NCBI GenBank assembly: GCA_000716465.1
Contig: JNWL01000016.1
Location: 1 to 64,000, forward strand
Direction: 5' to 3'
DNA from: Streptomyces bikiniensis
GTDB lineage: Bacteria; Actinomycetota; Actinomycetes; Streptomycetales; Streptomycetaceae
DNA length: 64,000 nucleotides
Made by a program: the position numbers and the translations under genes. The notes beneath the pieces were generated by a model. That model was not told where the DNA came from and ran no database searches. It saw nothing but the letters and a program-made list of their open reading frames with translations. Position 1 is the first letter of the stretch. The number at the start of each line of letters is the position of its first letter. Below, piece by piece: positions 1-8,412 of this stretch.

Positions 1-95
1 AAACGCCCGGTTACATTCCGAACCCGGAAGCTAAGCCTTTCAGCGCCGATGGTACTGCAGGGGGGACCCTGTGGGAGAGTAGGACACCGCCGAAC
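1..95 (+). rRNA. rrf: 5S ribosomal RNA, 3' part
   Basis: The sequence matches the 3' three quarters of an actinobacterial 5S rRNA, with the GAACCCGGAAGCTAAGCC loop and the closing strand ACACCGCCGAAC that pairs with the 5' GTTTCGGTGG strand outside the window. About 25 nucleotides of the 5' end are missing because the window starts inside the gene. A strong terminator follows directly, so this is the end of an rRNA operon whose 23S and 16S genes lie to the left. Confidence 0.95.
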
Positions 96-103
96 AATTT
101 TTA

Positions 104-144
104 GCCTCAACCCCCGGACCATGTCCGGGGGTTGAGGCATTTTT
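104..144 (+). terminator. rRNA operon intrinsic terminator
   Basis: A perfect 16-bp stem (104-119 with 123-138) with a 3-nt loop is followed by ATTTTT. It lies 9 nt after the 5S rRNA and is a textbook intrinsic terminator for the rrn operon. An in-frame start codon at 132 inside this hairpin should not be used for the next gene. Confidence 0.93.
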
Positions 145-173
145 GCGTTCCGGACGAGTTCTACGCTGGTGCC

Positions 174-821
174 ATGCGATACGACTTGGTCATCTTCGAC
201 AACGACGGTGTGCTGGTGGACAGCGAGCCGATCTCCAACACCCTGTTGGCCGGCTACCTGACGGAGCTCGGGCACCCCACCTCGTATGAGGACTCGTTGC
301 GGGACTACATGGGGTCCGCCATGCACCGCGTCCACGACCTGGTCGAGGAGCGGACCGGGCAGCGGCTGCCCGTGGACTTCGACGACGTCTTCCACGCGCG
401 CGTCTTCGCGGCGTTCCAGGACGAGTTGGAGGTCGTGCCCGGGGTCGAGGACGTGCTGAAGCGGCTCGTCGCGGCCGGGGTCCCGTACTGCGTGGCCTCC
501 TCGGGGAGCCACGAGCGGATCAGGGTCGGGCACCGTAAGACCGGGCTCGACGCCTGGTTCCGGGACGAGAACGTCTTCAGCTCCGAGGACGTCGGCCGGG
601 GCAAGCCGGCGCCGGACCTGTTCCTGCACGCCGCCGCGCGGATGGGCGTCGAGCCGGAGCGGTGCGTGGTCGTGGAGGACAGCCGGCTCGGCGTGCAGGC
701 CGCGCTGGCCGCCGGGATGGACGTCTACGGCTTCACCGCGATGACCCCCGAGGAGAAGCTCGCCGGGGCCGCCGGGTTCTTCCGGAGGATGGACGAGCTG
801 CCCGCGATTCTGGGGATGTGA
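174..821 (+). CDS. HAD family hydrolase (beta-phosphoglucomutase-like)
   Basis: A 215-residue haloacid dehalogenase superfamily phosphatase/phosphomutase, subfamily IA. The N-terminal motif I DNDGVLVD supplies the two catalytic aspartates (D9, D11), a helical cap follows, and motif II (VASSGS), the motif III lysine (GKPAPD) and the motif IV acidic pair (VVEDS) are all present. This layout is typical of sugar-phosphate phosphatases and beta-phosphoglucomutases, but the substrate cannot be read from sequence. The start at 174 was chosen because an upstream in-frame start lies in the rrn terminator; a TACGCT -10-like hexamer at 162-167 sits 6 nt before ATG, so the mRNA may be leaderless. Confidence 0.88.
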   Translation: MRYDLVIFDNDGVLVDSEPISNTLLAGYLTELGHPTSYEDSLRDYMGSAMHRVHDLVEERTGQRLPVDFDDVFHARVFAAFQDELEVVPGVEDVLKRLVAAGVPYCVASSGSHERIRVGHRKTGLDAWFRDENVFSSEDVGRGKPAPDLFLHAAARMGVEPERCVVVEDSRLGVQAALAAGMDVYGFTAMTPEEKLAGAAGFFRRMDELPAILGM

Positions 822-877
822 TCTCCCCGCCGCCCAGGCCTACCCAGGGGTAGTTTTCGGTCGTACGCTGTGCCGCC

Positions 878-2080
878 ATGACGGATGCGCGGTTGCGGCG
901 TGGGCGGGGGTCCCTGGCGGCCAGTTTCTTCGTGCAGGGAGTCACCTTCGCGCTGCTCGTGACCCGGATACCGGCGATCCAGGACCGGTACGGGATATCC
1001 GACGCGCTGCTTCCCGCCTTCCTGGCCGCCGTGCCGATCCTCGCCGGAGTGGCGAGCGTGACGACCGGGAAGGTCGTCGCCCGGATCGGGCCGGCCGTCG
1101 TCCTGCGGTGGGCGCAGCCCTTCGTGCTCCTCGCCCTGCTCGCCGTCGGCGCCGGTACGGAGCTGTGGCAGGCCGCCGTCGCCCTCGGGCTCTTCGGGCT
1201 CGCCGTGGGCGCCCTGGACGCTTCCATGAACATGCTGGGCGTGAGCCTCCAGCGGGCGTACGGGCGGAGCATCATGCTCGGTTTCCACGCCTCGTACAGC
1301 CTCGGCGGGATCGTCGGGGCCTCGCTCGCCTGGGTCGGGGCGCACTGGCACCTGTCGCTGTTCGCGTCCTTTCTGCCGGTCGTGGCGGTCCTGTTGCCCC
1401 TCGCGCTCGTCGGCAGCCGGTGGTACGTGGCCGGTGGTGACGGGCCCGTGCAGGAGGAGGACGCGGAGAAGGGGAGCGGCAGGGTCGCGTTCACGCTGCT
1501 GCTTCCGCTCTGTCTCGTCATGACCTTCGCGTACATCGGGGACTCCACGGTCGCCAACTGGAGCGCCAAGTACCTCCAGGACGTGCTGCACAGCTCCGAG
1601 GAGCTGGCGACCGTGCCGTACAACGCGTACATGGTGACGACGCTCCTCGGGCGGGCCGTCGGGGACTTCGGGGTGCGCCGGCTCGGGGCCGCGGCGGTCG
1701 TGCGCGGCGGGGCCGTGCTCGCGGCGCTCGGGTTCGGGCTCGTCGCGGCGGCGCCGGGCGCGTGGGCGGGGATCGCGGCGTTCACGCTCCTCGGGCTCGG
1801 GCTCAGCGTGCTCGTGCCGCAGACCTTCGCCGCCGCCGGGCGGCTCTTCCCCGGGAACAGCGACGCGGCCGTGGCCCGGCTCAACGTCTTCAACTACGTC
1901 GGGTTCCTCATCGGGTCGCCGCTCGTGGGGGCGCTCGGGGACGCGTGGAGCTACCGGGGCGCGATGCTGGTGCCGATGGCGCTCGTCCTGGTGACGGTGG
2001 TGTACGCCACGTCGTTCGGCTCGCGGGCGGCCCGATACGGTGGCGGGCATGAGCGGCCGCGCACTGTTGATGTGGGATGA
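878..2080 (+). CDS. MFS transporter
   Basis: A 400-residue membrane protein with about 12 hydrophobic segments and the arrangement of the major facilitator superfamily: two six-helix halves separated by a charged cytoplasmic loop near residues 190-205 (EEDAEKGSGR). The N-terminal basic stretch followed by a helix leading to TRIPAIQDRYG is common in actinobacterial fucose-permease-like and drug-efflux-like MFS members; the substrate is unknown. ATG 878 is preceded at 8 nt by TACGCT (864-869), suggesting a leaderless transcript. The 3' end overlaps the next gene by 32 bp, so the two are probably co-transcribed. Confidence 0.88.
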   Translation: MTDARLRRGRGSLAASFFVQGVTFALLVTRIPAIQDRYGISDALLPAFLAAVPILAGVASVTTGKVVARIGPAVVLRWAQPFVLLALLAVGAGTELWQAAVALGLFGLAVGALDASMNMLGVSLQRAYGRSIMLGFHASYSLGGIVGASLAWVGAHWHLSLFASFLPVVAVLLPLALVGSRWYVAGGDGPVQEEDAEKGSGRVAFTLLLPLCLVMTFAYIGDSTVANWSAKYLQDVLHSSEELATVPYNAYMVTTLLGRAVGDFGVRRLGAAAVVRGGAVLAALGFGLVAAAPGAWAGIAAFTLLGLGLSVLVPQTFAAAGRLFPGNSDAAVARLNVFNYVGFLIGSPLVGALGDAWSYRGAMLVPMALVLVTVVYATSFGSRAARYGGGHERPRTVDVG

Positions 2081-3224
2081 AGCTGTCACGCAGTACGACT
2101 TCGGGTCCGAGCATCCGATGGACCCGGTACGGCTCGCGCTGACGATGTCGCTGGTGCGGGCCTACGGGCTCGACCGGGCGGTCGACGTGGTCGCGGCGAA
2201 GCCGGCCGGGGACTCGACGCTGCGGCTGGTGCACCGCGAGGACTACGTGGCGGCCGTGCGGGCGGCCTCGGCCGATCCGCGCCACGCGGACCAGGCGTAC
2301 GGGCTCGGCACGGTCGACGATCCGGCGTTCGCCGGGATGCACGAGGTGTCGGCGCTGATCGCCGGGCAGTCGGTGGGGGCGGCGGAGGCGGTCTGGCGCG
2401 GGGAGGCCGCGCACGCGGTCAACTTCTCCGGCGGGCTGCACCACGCGATGCCCGGGGCGGCGGCCGGCTTCTGCATCTACAACGACGCCTCGCTCGCCAT
2501 CGCCCGGCTGCTCGAACTGGGCGCGGAGCGGGTGGCGTACGTGGACGTGGACGTGCACCACGGGGACGGGGTGCAGGCGGCGTTCTGGGAGGACGCGCGG
2601 GTCCTGACGGTCTCGCTGCACGAGCATCCGAGGACGCTGTTCCCGCAGACCGGCTGGCCGGAGGAGACCGGCGCCCCGGGGGCGGGCGAGGGCGGGGCCG
2701 TGAACGTGGCGCTTCCGGCCGGGACCGGGGACGCGGGATGGCTGCGGGCCTTCCACGCGGTCGTACCGGAGCTGCTCGCGGACTTCCGGCCGCAGGTCCT
2801 CGTGACGCAGCACGGGGCGGACACGCACTTCGAGGACCCGCTCGCCCACCTGGCGGTCTCCCTCGACGCCCAGCGGGCGGTCCAGGAGGCCTGCCACGAG
2901 CTGGCGCACGAGCACGCCGGCGGGCGGTGGCTGGCGCTCGGCGGCGGCGGGTACGCGGTGGTCGACGTCGTACCCCGGTCGTGGACGCACCTGGTGGGGA
3001 TCGCGGCGCACGCGCCCGTGGACCCCGAGTCGGTGATCCCCTCGTCCTGGCGGGACGAGGTGTACGCGCGGACGCGGCAGTTGGGGCCCGGGCGGATGAC
3101 GGACGGCCGGTGGCCGGTGGACTTCCGGGAGTGGGCCGGGGGGTACGACCCGGCGGACCGGCTCGACCAGGCGGTGCTCGCGACCCGCAGGGCCGCCTTC
3201 CCGCTGCGGGGACTGCTGGCCTGA
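2049..3224 (+). CDS. acuC: Acetoin utilization protein AcuC (class I/II histone deacetylase fold)
   Basis: A 391-residue zinc-dependent deacetylase of the arginase/deacetylase fold. The diagnostic metal and catalytic motifs are visible: LHHAMPG (catalytic His pair), VDVDVHHGDGVQ (Asp and His zinc ligands), the Asp in QHGADTH, and the late GGGGY substrate-tyrosine motif. AcuC-type enzymes deacetylate proteins such as acetyl-CoA synthetase in Bacillus; that role here is inferred. ATG 2049 was preferred over a GTG at 2040. It overlaps the MFS gene, implying translational coupling. Confidence 0.9.
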   Translation: MSGRALLMWDEAVTQYDFGSEHPMDPVRLALTMSLVRAYGLDRAVDVVAAKPAGDSTLRLVHREDYVAAVRAASADPRHADQAYGLGTVDDPAFAGMHEVSALIAGQSVGAAEAVWRGEAAHAVNFSGGLHHAMPGAAAGFCIYNDASLAIARLLELGAERVAYVDVDVHHGDGVQAAFWEDARVLTVSLHEHPRTLFPQTGWPEETGAPGAGEGGAVNVALPAGTGDAGWLRAFHAVVPELLADFRPQVLVTQHGADTHFEDPLAHLAVSLDAQRAVQEACHELAHEHAGGRWLALGGGGYAVVDVVPRSWTHLVGIAAHAPVDPESVIPSSWRDEVYARTRQLGPGRMTDGRWPVDFREWAGGYDPADRLDQAVLATRRAAFPLRGLLA

Positions 3225-3326
3225 AGCACCGACAGCCCGGGAACGCCCTGCCGGAAGTTACGCCGACGGTGGGGCGTCCGGGAGGTTCGGGCCCCCCGGC
3301 GGGCGTGTTCCGGCAGCATCGGGAGG

Positions 3327-4142
3327 GTGTGGAGCACCGGGGCGCTGCGGGCGCATCTGTTGGCGGCGGGGTTGGCGGGCACGGTCGCGACCCCCCGGGA
3401 GGAGAACCTGCGGAGTTACCGGCTCTTCGCCGCGCGCGATCCCCGGGTGCTGCTCGGGCTCGACCCCGTGCGGGGCTGGGACGAGGCCGGACTGCTGCGG
3501 CTCATGGCCGACCGGTGCGGGGTCTCGGGGGATCCGGGGCACCGGTCGGGGCCCGACGTCATCGACCCGGAGCGCACCCTGCGGGGGCTCGACGCCTTCG
3601 CGGCGCGGCTCGGCGCGGCGGCGGCGCGGCGGGTTCCGGTGCTCCTGGGCACGGGCCATCCGCACCGGCTGCTCGGTTTCTACGCCGCTCTCGCAGACGC
3701 GTTGTCGGCGGCGGGATGTCTTGTCCTCACCCCCGCGCAGGGGAGATGTGTCGACATAACGACCCGGTTCGGCGTACGCACGTACGTCCTCGACTACGCG
3801 CGGGGGGTGGCGTTCGTACGGGAACCCGGACCGCCCGGGGGCGGGCGCGCACCGGGGGCGCACTCCCATTCGCCGCTACCGGTCAGGGCCGCCCTGGAGA
3901 GCGCGGCCGACTCCGGCGGGCCGCTTCCGGAGCTGGTGGTCGGGGACCACGGATGGGTCTGCGGGGCAGGTCAGCTGGGTATCGAGGCCATCGGGCTCGC
4001 CGATACGGACGATCCCGCGCTGTTCGTCGGGGAGGCGGAGGGGCAGGTGTCGGCGGTGGTTCCGCTTGACGACGGCGTGTGCTCCGCCTCGTACCTCCCG
4101 CTGACGCGCTATGTACTCAATCGCGCGTGTCTGTCACGGTAA
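3327..4142 (+). CDS. Phosphatase-like protein
   Basis: A 271-residue soluble protein of a family conserved in streptomycetes and usually labelled phosphatase. Visible features are an N-terminal helical part, the VLLGTGHPHRLLGFY segment near residue 110, and a C-terminal VVGDHGWVCGAGQLG segment. I recognise the family but no catalytic motif of a well-known phosphatase class, so the activity is uncertain. The start is GTG 3327; the purine-rich GGGAGG abuts it with no spacer, so either the start lies slightly downstream or the transcript begins at this codon. Confidence 0.72.
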   Translation: MWSTGALRAHLLAAGLAGTVATPREENLRSYRLFAARDPRVLLGLDPVRGWDEAGLLRLMADRCGVSGDPGHRSGPDVIDPERTLRGLDAFAARLGAAAARRVPVLLGTGHPHRLLGFYAALADALSAAGCLVLTPAQGRCVDITTRFGVRTYVLDYARGVAFVREPGPPGGGRAPGAHSHSPLPVRAALESAADSGGPLPELVVGDHGWVCGAGQLGIEAIGLADTDDPALFVGEAEGQVSAVVPLDDGVCSASYLPLTRYVLNRACLSR

Positions 4143-4269
4143 ACGGCCGGTGGTGGCTCCTCTTCCCCACTCGTACCACCCGCCCCTACTCTGGATCGTG
4201 AGCGCTCGGCGACGAAGAGTCACCGGAGGGGAAGCCGGTGGGCGTCGCGGCGGAAGGTACAGGTGGGTC

Positions 4270-4479
4270 ATGGCTGCTGGCGATCGACCTCTCAACGAGG
4301 TCAAGTTTCTGACCGTGGCGGAAGTCGCCTCGGTGATGCGCGTCTCGAAGATGACCGTGTACCGCTTGGTGCACAGCGGTCATCTGCCGGCGATCCGGGT
4401 GGGCAGGTCCTTCCGGGTGCCCGAGCAGGCGGTGCACGAGTACCTCCGGGAGTCCTACGTGGGGGTGGGGACCGCGTAG
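4270..4479 (+). CDS. Small helix-turn-helix (excisionase/MerR-like) DNA-binding protein
   Basis: A 69-residue protein consisting almost entirely of one winged-helix domain: the FLTVAEVASVMRVSKMTVYRL recognition segment, GHLPAIRVGRSFRV wing and a final helix. This is the excisionase/MerR type (HTH_17) also seen in BldC, but it is not BldC itself. Its place beside the bldN locus matches the S. coelicolor gene I recall as bdtA (BldD target A); that link is from memory and untested here. ATG 4270 follows GGAAGG/AGGTGGG; a longer reading frame starting at 4111 overlaps the previous gene and was rejected. Confidence 0.85.
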   Translation: MAAGDRPLNEVKFLTVAEVASVMRVSKMTVYRLVHSGHLPAIRVGRSFRVPEQAVHEYLRESYVGVGTA

Positions 4480-4557
4480 CGAGCGCGCGGCACGGTGCCG
4501 GGAGAAGTCCGGGAGGACCCCGGGCGGCTCCCGGGAGAGCCGGACATCGCCCTCGGA

Positions 4558-4587
4558 TTACGACCGGGGTGCTCGGGACGGTAGGCT
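4558..4587 (+). promoter_or_regulatory. Candidate promoter for the bS22 gene
   Basis: TTACGA (4558-4563) and TAGGCT (4582-4587) with an 18-bp spacer form a plausible vegetative promoter about 85 bp before the small ribosomal protein gene at 4674. Assigned by eye only. Confidence 0.45.
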
Positions 4588-4673
4588 AGGCCGACGTAGG
4601 TCGTGTGGGCCCAGACGCCCCGCACCGATTTCCGCCGAGGCGGGAATGTTCCGAGAAGTGAGCGAGGGTAGTC

Positions 4674-4772
4674 GTGGGCTCTGTTATCAAGAAGCGGCGC
4701 AAGCGGATGGCGAAGAAGAAGCACCGCAAGCTGCTCAAGCGCACGCGCGTTCAGCGTCGCAACAAGAAGTAA
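4674..4772 (+). CDS. Ribosomal protein bS22 / AURKAIP1-COX24 domain micro-protein
   Basis: A 32-residue, extremely basic protein ([12 protein letters not shown], then [19 protein letters not shown]). It is nearly identical in pattern to the actinobacterial bS22 protein of the small ribosomal subunit and to the AURKAIP1/COX24 C-terminal domain of mitoribosomes. It starts with GTG 4674 behind GCGAGGG and ends with TAA at 4772. It is below the length cutoff of most gene finders. In the structures I know of, bS22 lies in the 30S interface near the decoding region; that is family knowledge, not visible here. It is followed 200 bp later by the epimerase gene. Confidence 0.93.
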   Translation: MGSVIKKRRKRMAKKKHRKLLKRTRVQRRNKK

Positions 4773-4975
4773 GGCGACCGCTGCACCGCAGCATTCAGTG
4801 CGTCGGGCGTGGCCCTTCACCGTTCGCGGTGGAGGGCCACGTCTTTTATTGCGCGGAAATCTGGAAGCGCTACGGTGGCGACCTACGGAACCGGCGGAAC
4901 CGGTGGAACCCCGGAACCGGCGGAACCCGCGGAAGCGTTCCAGGGAAGACGGACGACGGACGGAAGGCGCTGATC

Positions 4976-6043
4976 TTGGGCAAGGTCGTGCTCGTCACCG
5001 GTGCCGCCCGGCACCTCGGCGGCCGCTTCGTGCGGCGGATCCAGCGGGACCCCGAGGTGGACCGGGTGATCGCGGTGGACGCGGTCGAGCCGGTGCACCC
5101 CCTCGGCGCCGCCGACTTCGTACGGGTGGACATCCGCCGCCCCGAGGTCGCGAAGGTCCTCGCCGAGCACGACGTCGACACGGTGGTCCATCTGGACGTC
5201 ACCGGGACGGCCCTCGGCGGGGGCGGCCGGACGTCGGTCAAGGAGACCAACGTCATCGGCACCATGCAGCTGCTCGGCGCCTGCCAGAAGTCGCCGCGGA
5301 TCGCCCGGCTCGTCGTCAAGTCCACTACGAGCGTGTACGGTTCCGCGCCGCGCGACCCGGCCGTCTTCACCGAGACGACGCCCGCGAAGGCGCTGCCGAG
5401 CGGGGGCTTCGCGAAGGACGCCGTCGAGGTCGAGGGGTACGTGCGGGGCTTCGCCCGGCGCCGCCCGGACGTGGCCGTGTGCGTGCTGCGGTTCGCGAAC
5501 ATCCTGGGGCCCCGGATCGACTCCCCGCTGACCGAGTACCTGGCGCTGCCGGTCCTGCCGACCGTCCTCGGCTACGACCCGCGGCTGCAGTTCGTCCACG
5601 AGGACGACGTGATCGACGTGCTGCGCCTGGCGGCGCACGAGCCGCGCCGGGCCACCCAGAACAGCGGCACCTTCAACGTGGCCGGGGACGGGGTGCTGCT
5701 CCTCTCCCAGTGCGCGCGGCGGCTCGGCCGGCCGACGGTGCCGGTGCTCCTCCCCGCGGTCACCTGGGTGGGGACGGCGCTGCGGACGGTCGGGATCACC
5801 GACTTCGCGCCCGAGCAGATCCGGCTGCTCACCCACGGCCGGGTCGTCTCGACGGTCCACACGCGCGAGGTCTTCGGCTTCTCGCCCCGGCACACGACGG
5901 CGGAGGCCTTCGCGGACTTCGCGCGCAGCCGGGGGCGGGGGCTGCTGCCGCCCGAGGCGCTGGCCGGGGCGGTGGACCGGCTGGCCGCCCGCGTGGCCCC
6001 CGGGGCCCCTTCCGGAGCTTCCACAGTTCACGACGGCGCCTGA
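4976..6043 (+). CDS. NAD-dependent epimerase/dehydratase family protein
   Basis: A 355-residue extended short-chain dehydrogenase. The Rossmann nucleotide motif VLVTGAARHLGG is at the very N-terminus, followed by AVDAVEP and DIRRPEV (acidic residue contacts to adenosine), an SSTSVYG-like active-site region (VKSTTSVYGS) and the substrate-binding RFANILGPR. TTG 4976 was chosen because GGAAGG lies 8 nt upstream and the preceding in-frame region runs back through the bS22 gene. The substrate is unknown, probably a nucleotide sugar or polyketide-like ketone. The next gene starts 15 bp after its stop, so they form an operon. Confidence 0.86.
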   Translation: MGKVVLVTGAARHLGGRFVRRIQRDPEVDRVIAVDAVEPVHPLGAADFVRVDIRRPEVAKVLAEHDVDTVVHLDVTGTALGGGGRTSVKETNVIGTMQLLGACQKSPRIARLVVKSTTSVYGSAPRDPAVFTETTPAKALPSGGFAKDAVEVEGYVRGFARRRPDVAVCVLRFANILGPRIDSPLTEYLALPVLPTVLGYDPRLQFVHEDDVIDVLRLAAHEPRRATQNSGTFNVAGDGVLLLSQCARRLGRPTVPVLLPAVTWVGTALRTVGITDFAPEQIRLLTHGRVVSTVHTREVFGFSPRHTTAEAFADFARSRGRGLLPPEALAGAVDRLAARVAPGAPSGASTVHDGA

Positions 6044-6058
6044 GGAGGCCCGACTGCG

Positions 6059-7084
6059 ATGGCGGACGCCAAGGTCATTCCCTTCGACGACGACCGTTCA
6101 CGGGCCCGTCGCCGGCCCGCCCGGGCCGACGGCGAGACGGCGGCCGTACGGGCCCTGCCGGGGCCGCAGGAGCCGGAACCCCCCGCCTTTCCGGGGGCGG
6201 AGGAGCCGGCCGCGCCCGTCGCTCCCGGGCCGCCGGCCGCCCGGGGCGACTGGGAGCGGCGGCTCGCGGGCGGGCTCGCGTTCCTGCGGCGGCGGATCAC
6301 CGGCGAGTACGAGGTCGACGAGTTCGGCTACGACGAGGAGCTGACCGACCAGGTCCTGATGTCGCTGCTGCGCCCGCTGTACGAGAAGTACTTCCGGGTG
6401 GAGGTGAAGGGGGTCGAGAACATCCCCGACAAGGGCGGGGCGCTGATCGTCGCCAATCACTCGGGGACGCTGCCGCTGGACGGCCTGATGATGCAGGTCG
6501 CCGTCCACGACCACCATCCGGCGGGGCGGCACCTGCGGCTGCTCGCCGCGGACCTGGTCTTCGTGCTGCCGGTCGTCAACGAGCTGGCGCGCAAGGCGGG
6601 GCACACCCTGGCGTGTGCGGAGGACGCGGAGCGGCTGCTGCGCGCCGGTGAGGTCGTCGGGGTGATGCCGGAGGGCTTCAAGGGGCTCGGGAAGCCCTTC
6701 GGGGAGCGGTACAAGCTCCAGCGGTTCGGGCGGGGCGGGTTCGTCTCGACGGCGCTGCGGGCCGGGGTGCCGATCGTGCCCTGCTCGATCGTGGGCGCGG
6801 AGGAGATGTACCCGATGGTCGGGAACGCGAGGACGCTGGCGCGGATCCTCGGCCTGCCGTACTTCCCGCTGACGCCGACCTTCCCGTGGCTGGGGCCGCT
6901 CGGGGCGCTGCCGCTGCCGACGAAGTGGACGATCCAGTTCGGGGAGCCGATCCCGACGGACTCCTACGCGCCGGAGGCGGCGGAGGACCCGATGCTGATG
7001 TTCAACCTGACGGACCAGGTGCGGGAGCAGATCCAGCACACGCTGTACAAATTGCTGGTGCAGCGGAGGTCGGTGTTCTTCTGA
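6059..7084 (+). CDS. Lysophospholipid acyltransferase family protein
   Basis: A 341-residue protein with a disordered, charged and proline-rich N-terminus (about 75 residues) followed by a PlsC/LPLAT domain. The catalytic block reads ANHSGTLPLDGLM, where His and Asp are separated by six residues rather than the classical four; this spacing resembles the MGAT/DGAT-like LPLAT subgroup. A later MPEGFKGLGKP block corresponds to the substrate-binding EGT region. It likely acylates a lysophospholipid or diacylglycerol at the inner membrane face. It is in operon with the epimerase upstream. Confidence 0.85.
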   Translation: MADAKVIPFDDDRSRARRRPARADGETAAVRALPGPQEPEPPAFPGAEEPAAPVAPGPPAARGDWERRLAGGLAFLRRRITGEYEVDEFGYDEELTDQVLMSLLRPLYEKYFRVEVKGVENIPDKGGALIVANHSGTLPLDGLMMQVAVHDHHPAGRHLRLLAADLVFVLPVVNELARKAGHTLACAEDAERLLRAGEVVGVMPEGFKGLGKPFGERYKLQRFGRGGFVSTALRAGVPIVPCSIVGAEEMYPMVGNARTLARILGLPYFPLTPTFPWLGPLGALPLPTKWTIQFGEPIPTDSYAPEAAEDPMLMFNLTDQVREQIQHTLYKLLVQRRSVFF

Positions 7085-7112
7085 GGTCCCGTCGGCTGGT
7101 CGCGGGGCATGA

Positions 7113-7154
7113 GGAAGGGGCGCCCCCCGTCCGTGGGGGCGCCCCTTTCCTTTT
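7113..7154. terminator. Bidirectional terminator between acyltransferase gene and rsbN
   Basis: A 13-bp perfect stem (7115-7127 with 7135-7147) with a 7-nt loop is followed by CCTTTT on the plus strand. It lies between two convergent genes and can serve both. Confidence 0.8.
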
Positions 7155-7155
7155 G

Positions 7156-8412
7156 TCAGCGAGCGTCCTCGCTGTCGATGCCGAGGCCCGGAAGCAGGCC
7201 CGGCAGGATGGGCGGGATGGTGACGTCGGGGACGTCCGGGACCGGCTGGTCCGCCGCCGGCGGGGACGTCGGCGGCGTCCCGGTCGGGGAGGGCTTGAGC
7301 AGTCCGCCGGTGCCGCCGCCGATGAGCCCGTCGTCCTTCGGCGGGGTGGTGGTGCCGGTGTCCGCGCCCGGGCCGGGGCCCGTGCCGGGTCCCGAGGGGC
7401 GGGGCGCGGTGGACGGGTCGCCCGAGGAGGGCGTCTCCCGGCCGGTCGGCGGGCGCTGGGTGTCCGTCCCCCCGGAGCCCTGCGGCGTGCTGGGCGTGTT
7501 GCGCGGGCCCTCAGTGCCGACCGTGCCCTTCTCGGGGGTGCGGGGGAGCACCGACTGGAGCGGCTCGACCTCTTCGTCTATGGCGTCGAAGACGTGCGTC
7601 ACCTCGCTGCCGACGTCCGCGAGCTGGACGGGGAGGCGGTCGCGGAGGCCGTCCCAGGTGTCCCGGTGGGCCTGGGCGAAGGAGTTGAGCCGGGCCATCG
7701 GGGCGAGGGCGCCGTCCCGCTCGTACGCCTGGCGGAGCAGCCGGTGGCCCTCGGCGGCGTCGTGCTTCATCCCGCCCAGGACGCGGCGGATCTCGGCCAG
7801 CGACTCGTGGTCGAGGTCGCCCGCGCGGCCGCGCTCCATGAGGCGGCGGGCCTCGCTGAGGCGGGTGGAGGCCTGGTCGAGGTAGATGCCGCCGCGGTCC
7901 GCGTCGTCGTCCGCCATGCCCAGCTTGATGTCCTCCATCCCGCGCTTCAGCCCGTAGAGGGAGTCACCGGGGAGGGCGTCGGAGCTGGCGGCGGCCACGC
8001 CGCCGAAGGCTCCCGCGGCCACACCGACCGTGAGGCCGCCGGCGGCGAGCCCCTTGGACCAGCGGGAACGCGGGCGCAGCTTCCGGAGCGGGGACGCCCG
8101 GTGGGCTCCCTTGCCGGTGGACGTCCGCTGCTCGGGGACCGTGGGGCCCGCGGACGCGCTCCCCTCCATGAGCATCGCTTCCATGGCGGCGACCAACTGG
8201 GCCCGCTGCACCACTTTGACCTCGGGGTCCAGCTGCGGCTTGGGCAGCTCGCCGAGTCCGTTCGCCAAGGCCAGGAGCCGTCCCTGCTCCGCAGGTTCGG
8301 CCGGTTCGGCCGGGGTCTCGGGCTGCTCGGCCGCAGCGCCCTCGGACGCCCGGTCCTCCAGGGCCTGGGCGAAGGCGTTCGCCCGCCGGTGCGCCGATAC
8401 GTTCGCGATCAC
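7156..8412 (-). CDS. rsbN: Anti-sigma factor RsbN
   Basis: A 418-residue membrane anti-sigma factor. The N-terminal cytoplasmic region (about 1-118) with helices around LLALANGLGEL and QLVAAMEAML is the sigma-binding part. One transmembrane segment follows (about 121-142, GLAAGGLTVGVAAGAFGG), then an extracytoplasmic DUF5667-like domain beginning LPGDSLYGLKRG, and a long Pro/Gly/Thr-rich tail. It lies directly downstream of bldN on the same strand, as in S. coelicolor and S. venezuelae, where RsbN inhibits sigma-BldN. The second of two in-frame GTG codons (8412) was chosen because AGGAGG lies 8 nt upstream; it abuts the first GTG (8421). Confidence 0.92.
   Translation of the reverse strand: MIANVSAHRRANAFAQALEDRASEGAAAEQPETPAEPAEPAEQGRLLALANGLGELPKPQLDPEVKVVQRAQLVAAMEAMLMEGSASAGPTVPEQRTSTGKGAHRASPLRKLRPRSRWSKGLAAGGLTVGVAAGAFGGVAAASSDALPGDSLYGLKRGMEDIKLGMADDDADRGGIYLDQASTRLSEARRLMERGRAGDLDHESLAEIRRVLGGMKHDAAEGHRLLRQAYERDGALAPMARLNSFAQAHRDTWDGLRDRLPVQLADVGSEVTHVFDAIDEEVEPLQSVLPRTPEKGTVGTEGPRNTPSTPQGSGGTDTQRPPTGRETPSSGDPSTAPRPSGPGTGPGPGADTGTTTPPKDDGLIGGGTGGLLKPSPTGTPPTSPPAADQPVPDVPDVTIPPILPGLLPGLGIDSEDAR

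Noticed and set aside
132..173. An upstream start for the first HAD hydrolase gene
   Set aside because: It lies inside the hairpin of the rRNA terminator; the next ATG at 174 is used.
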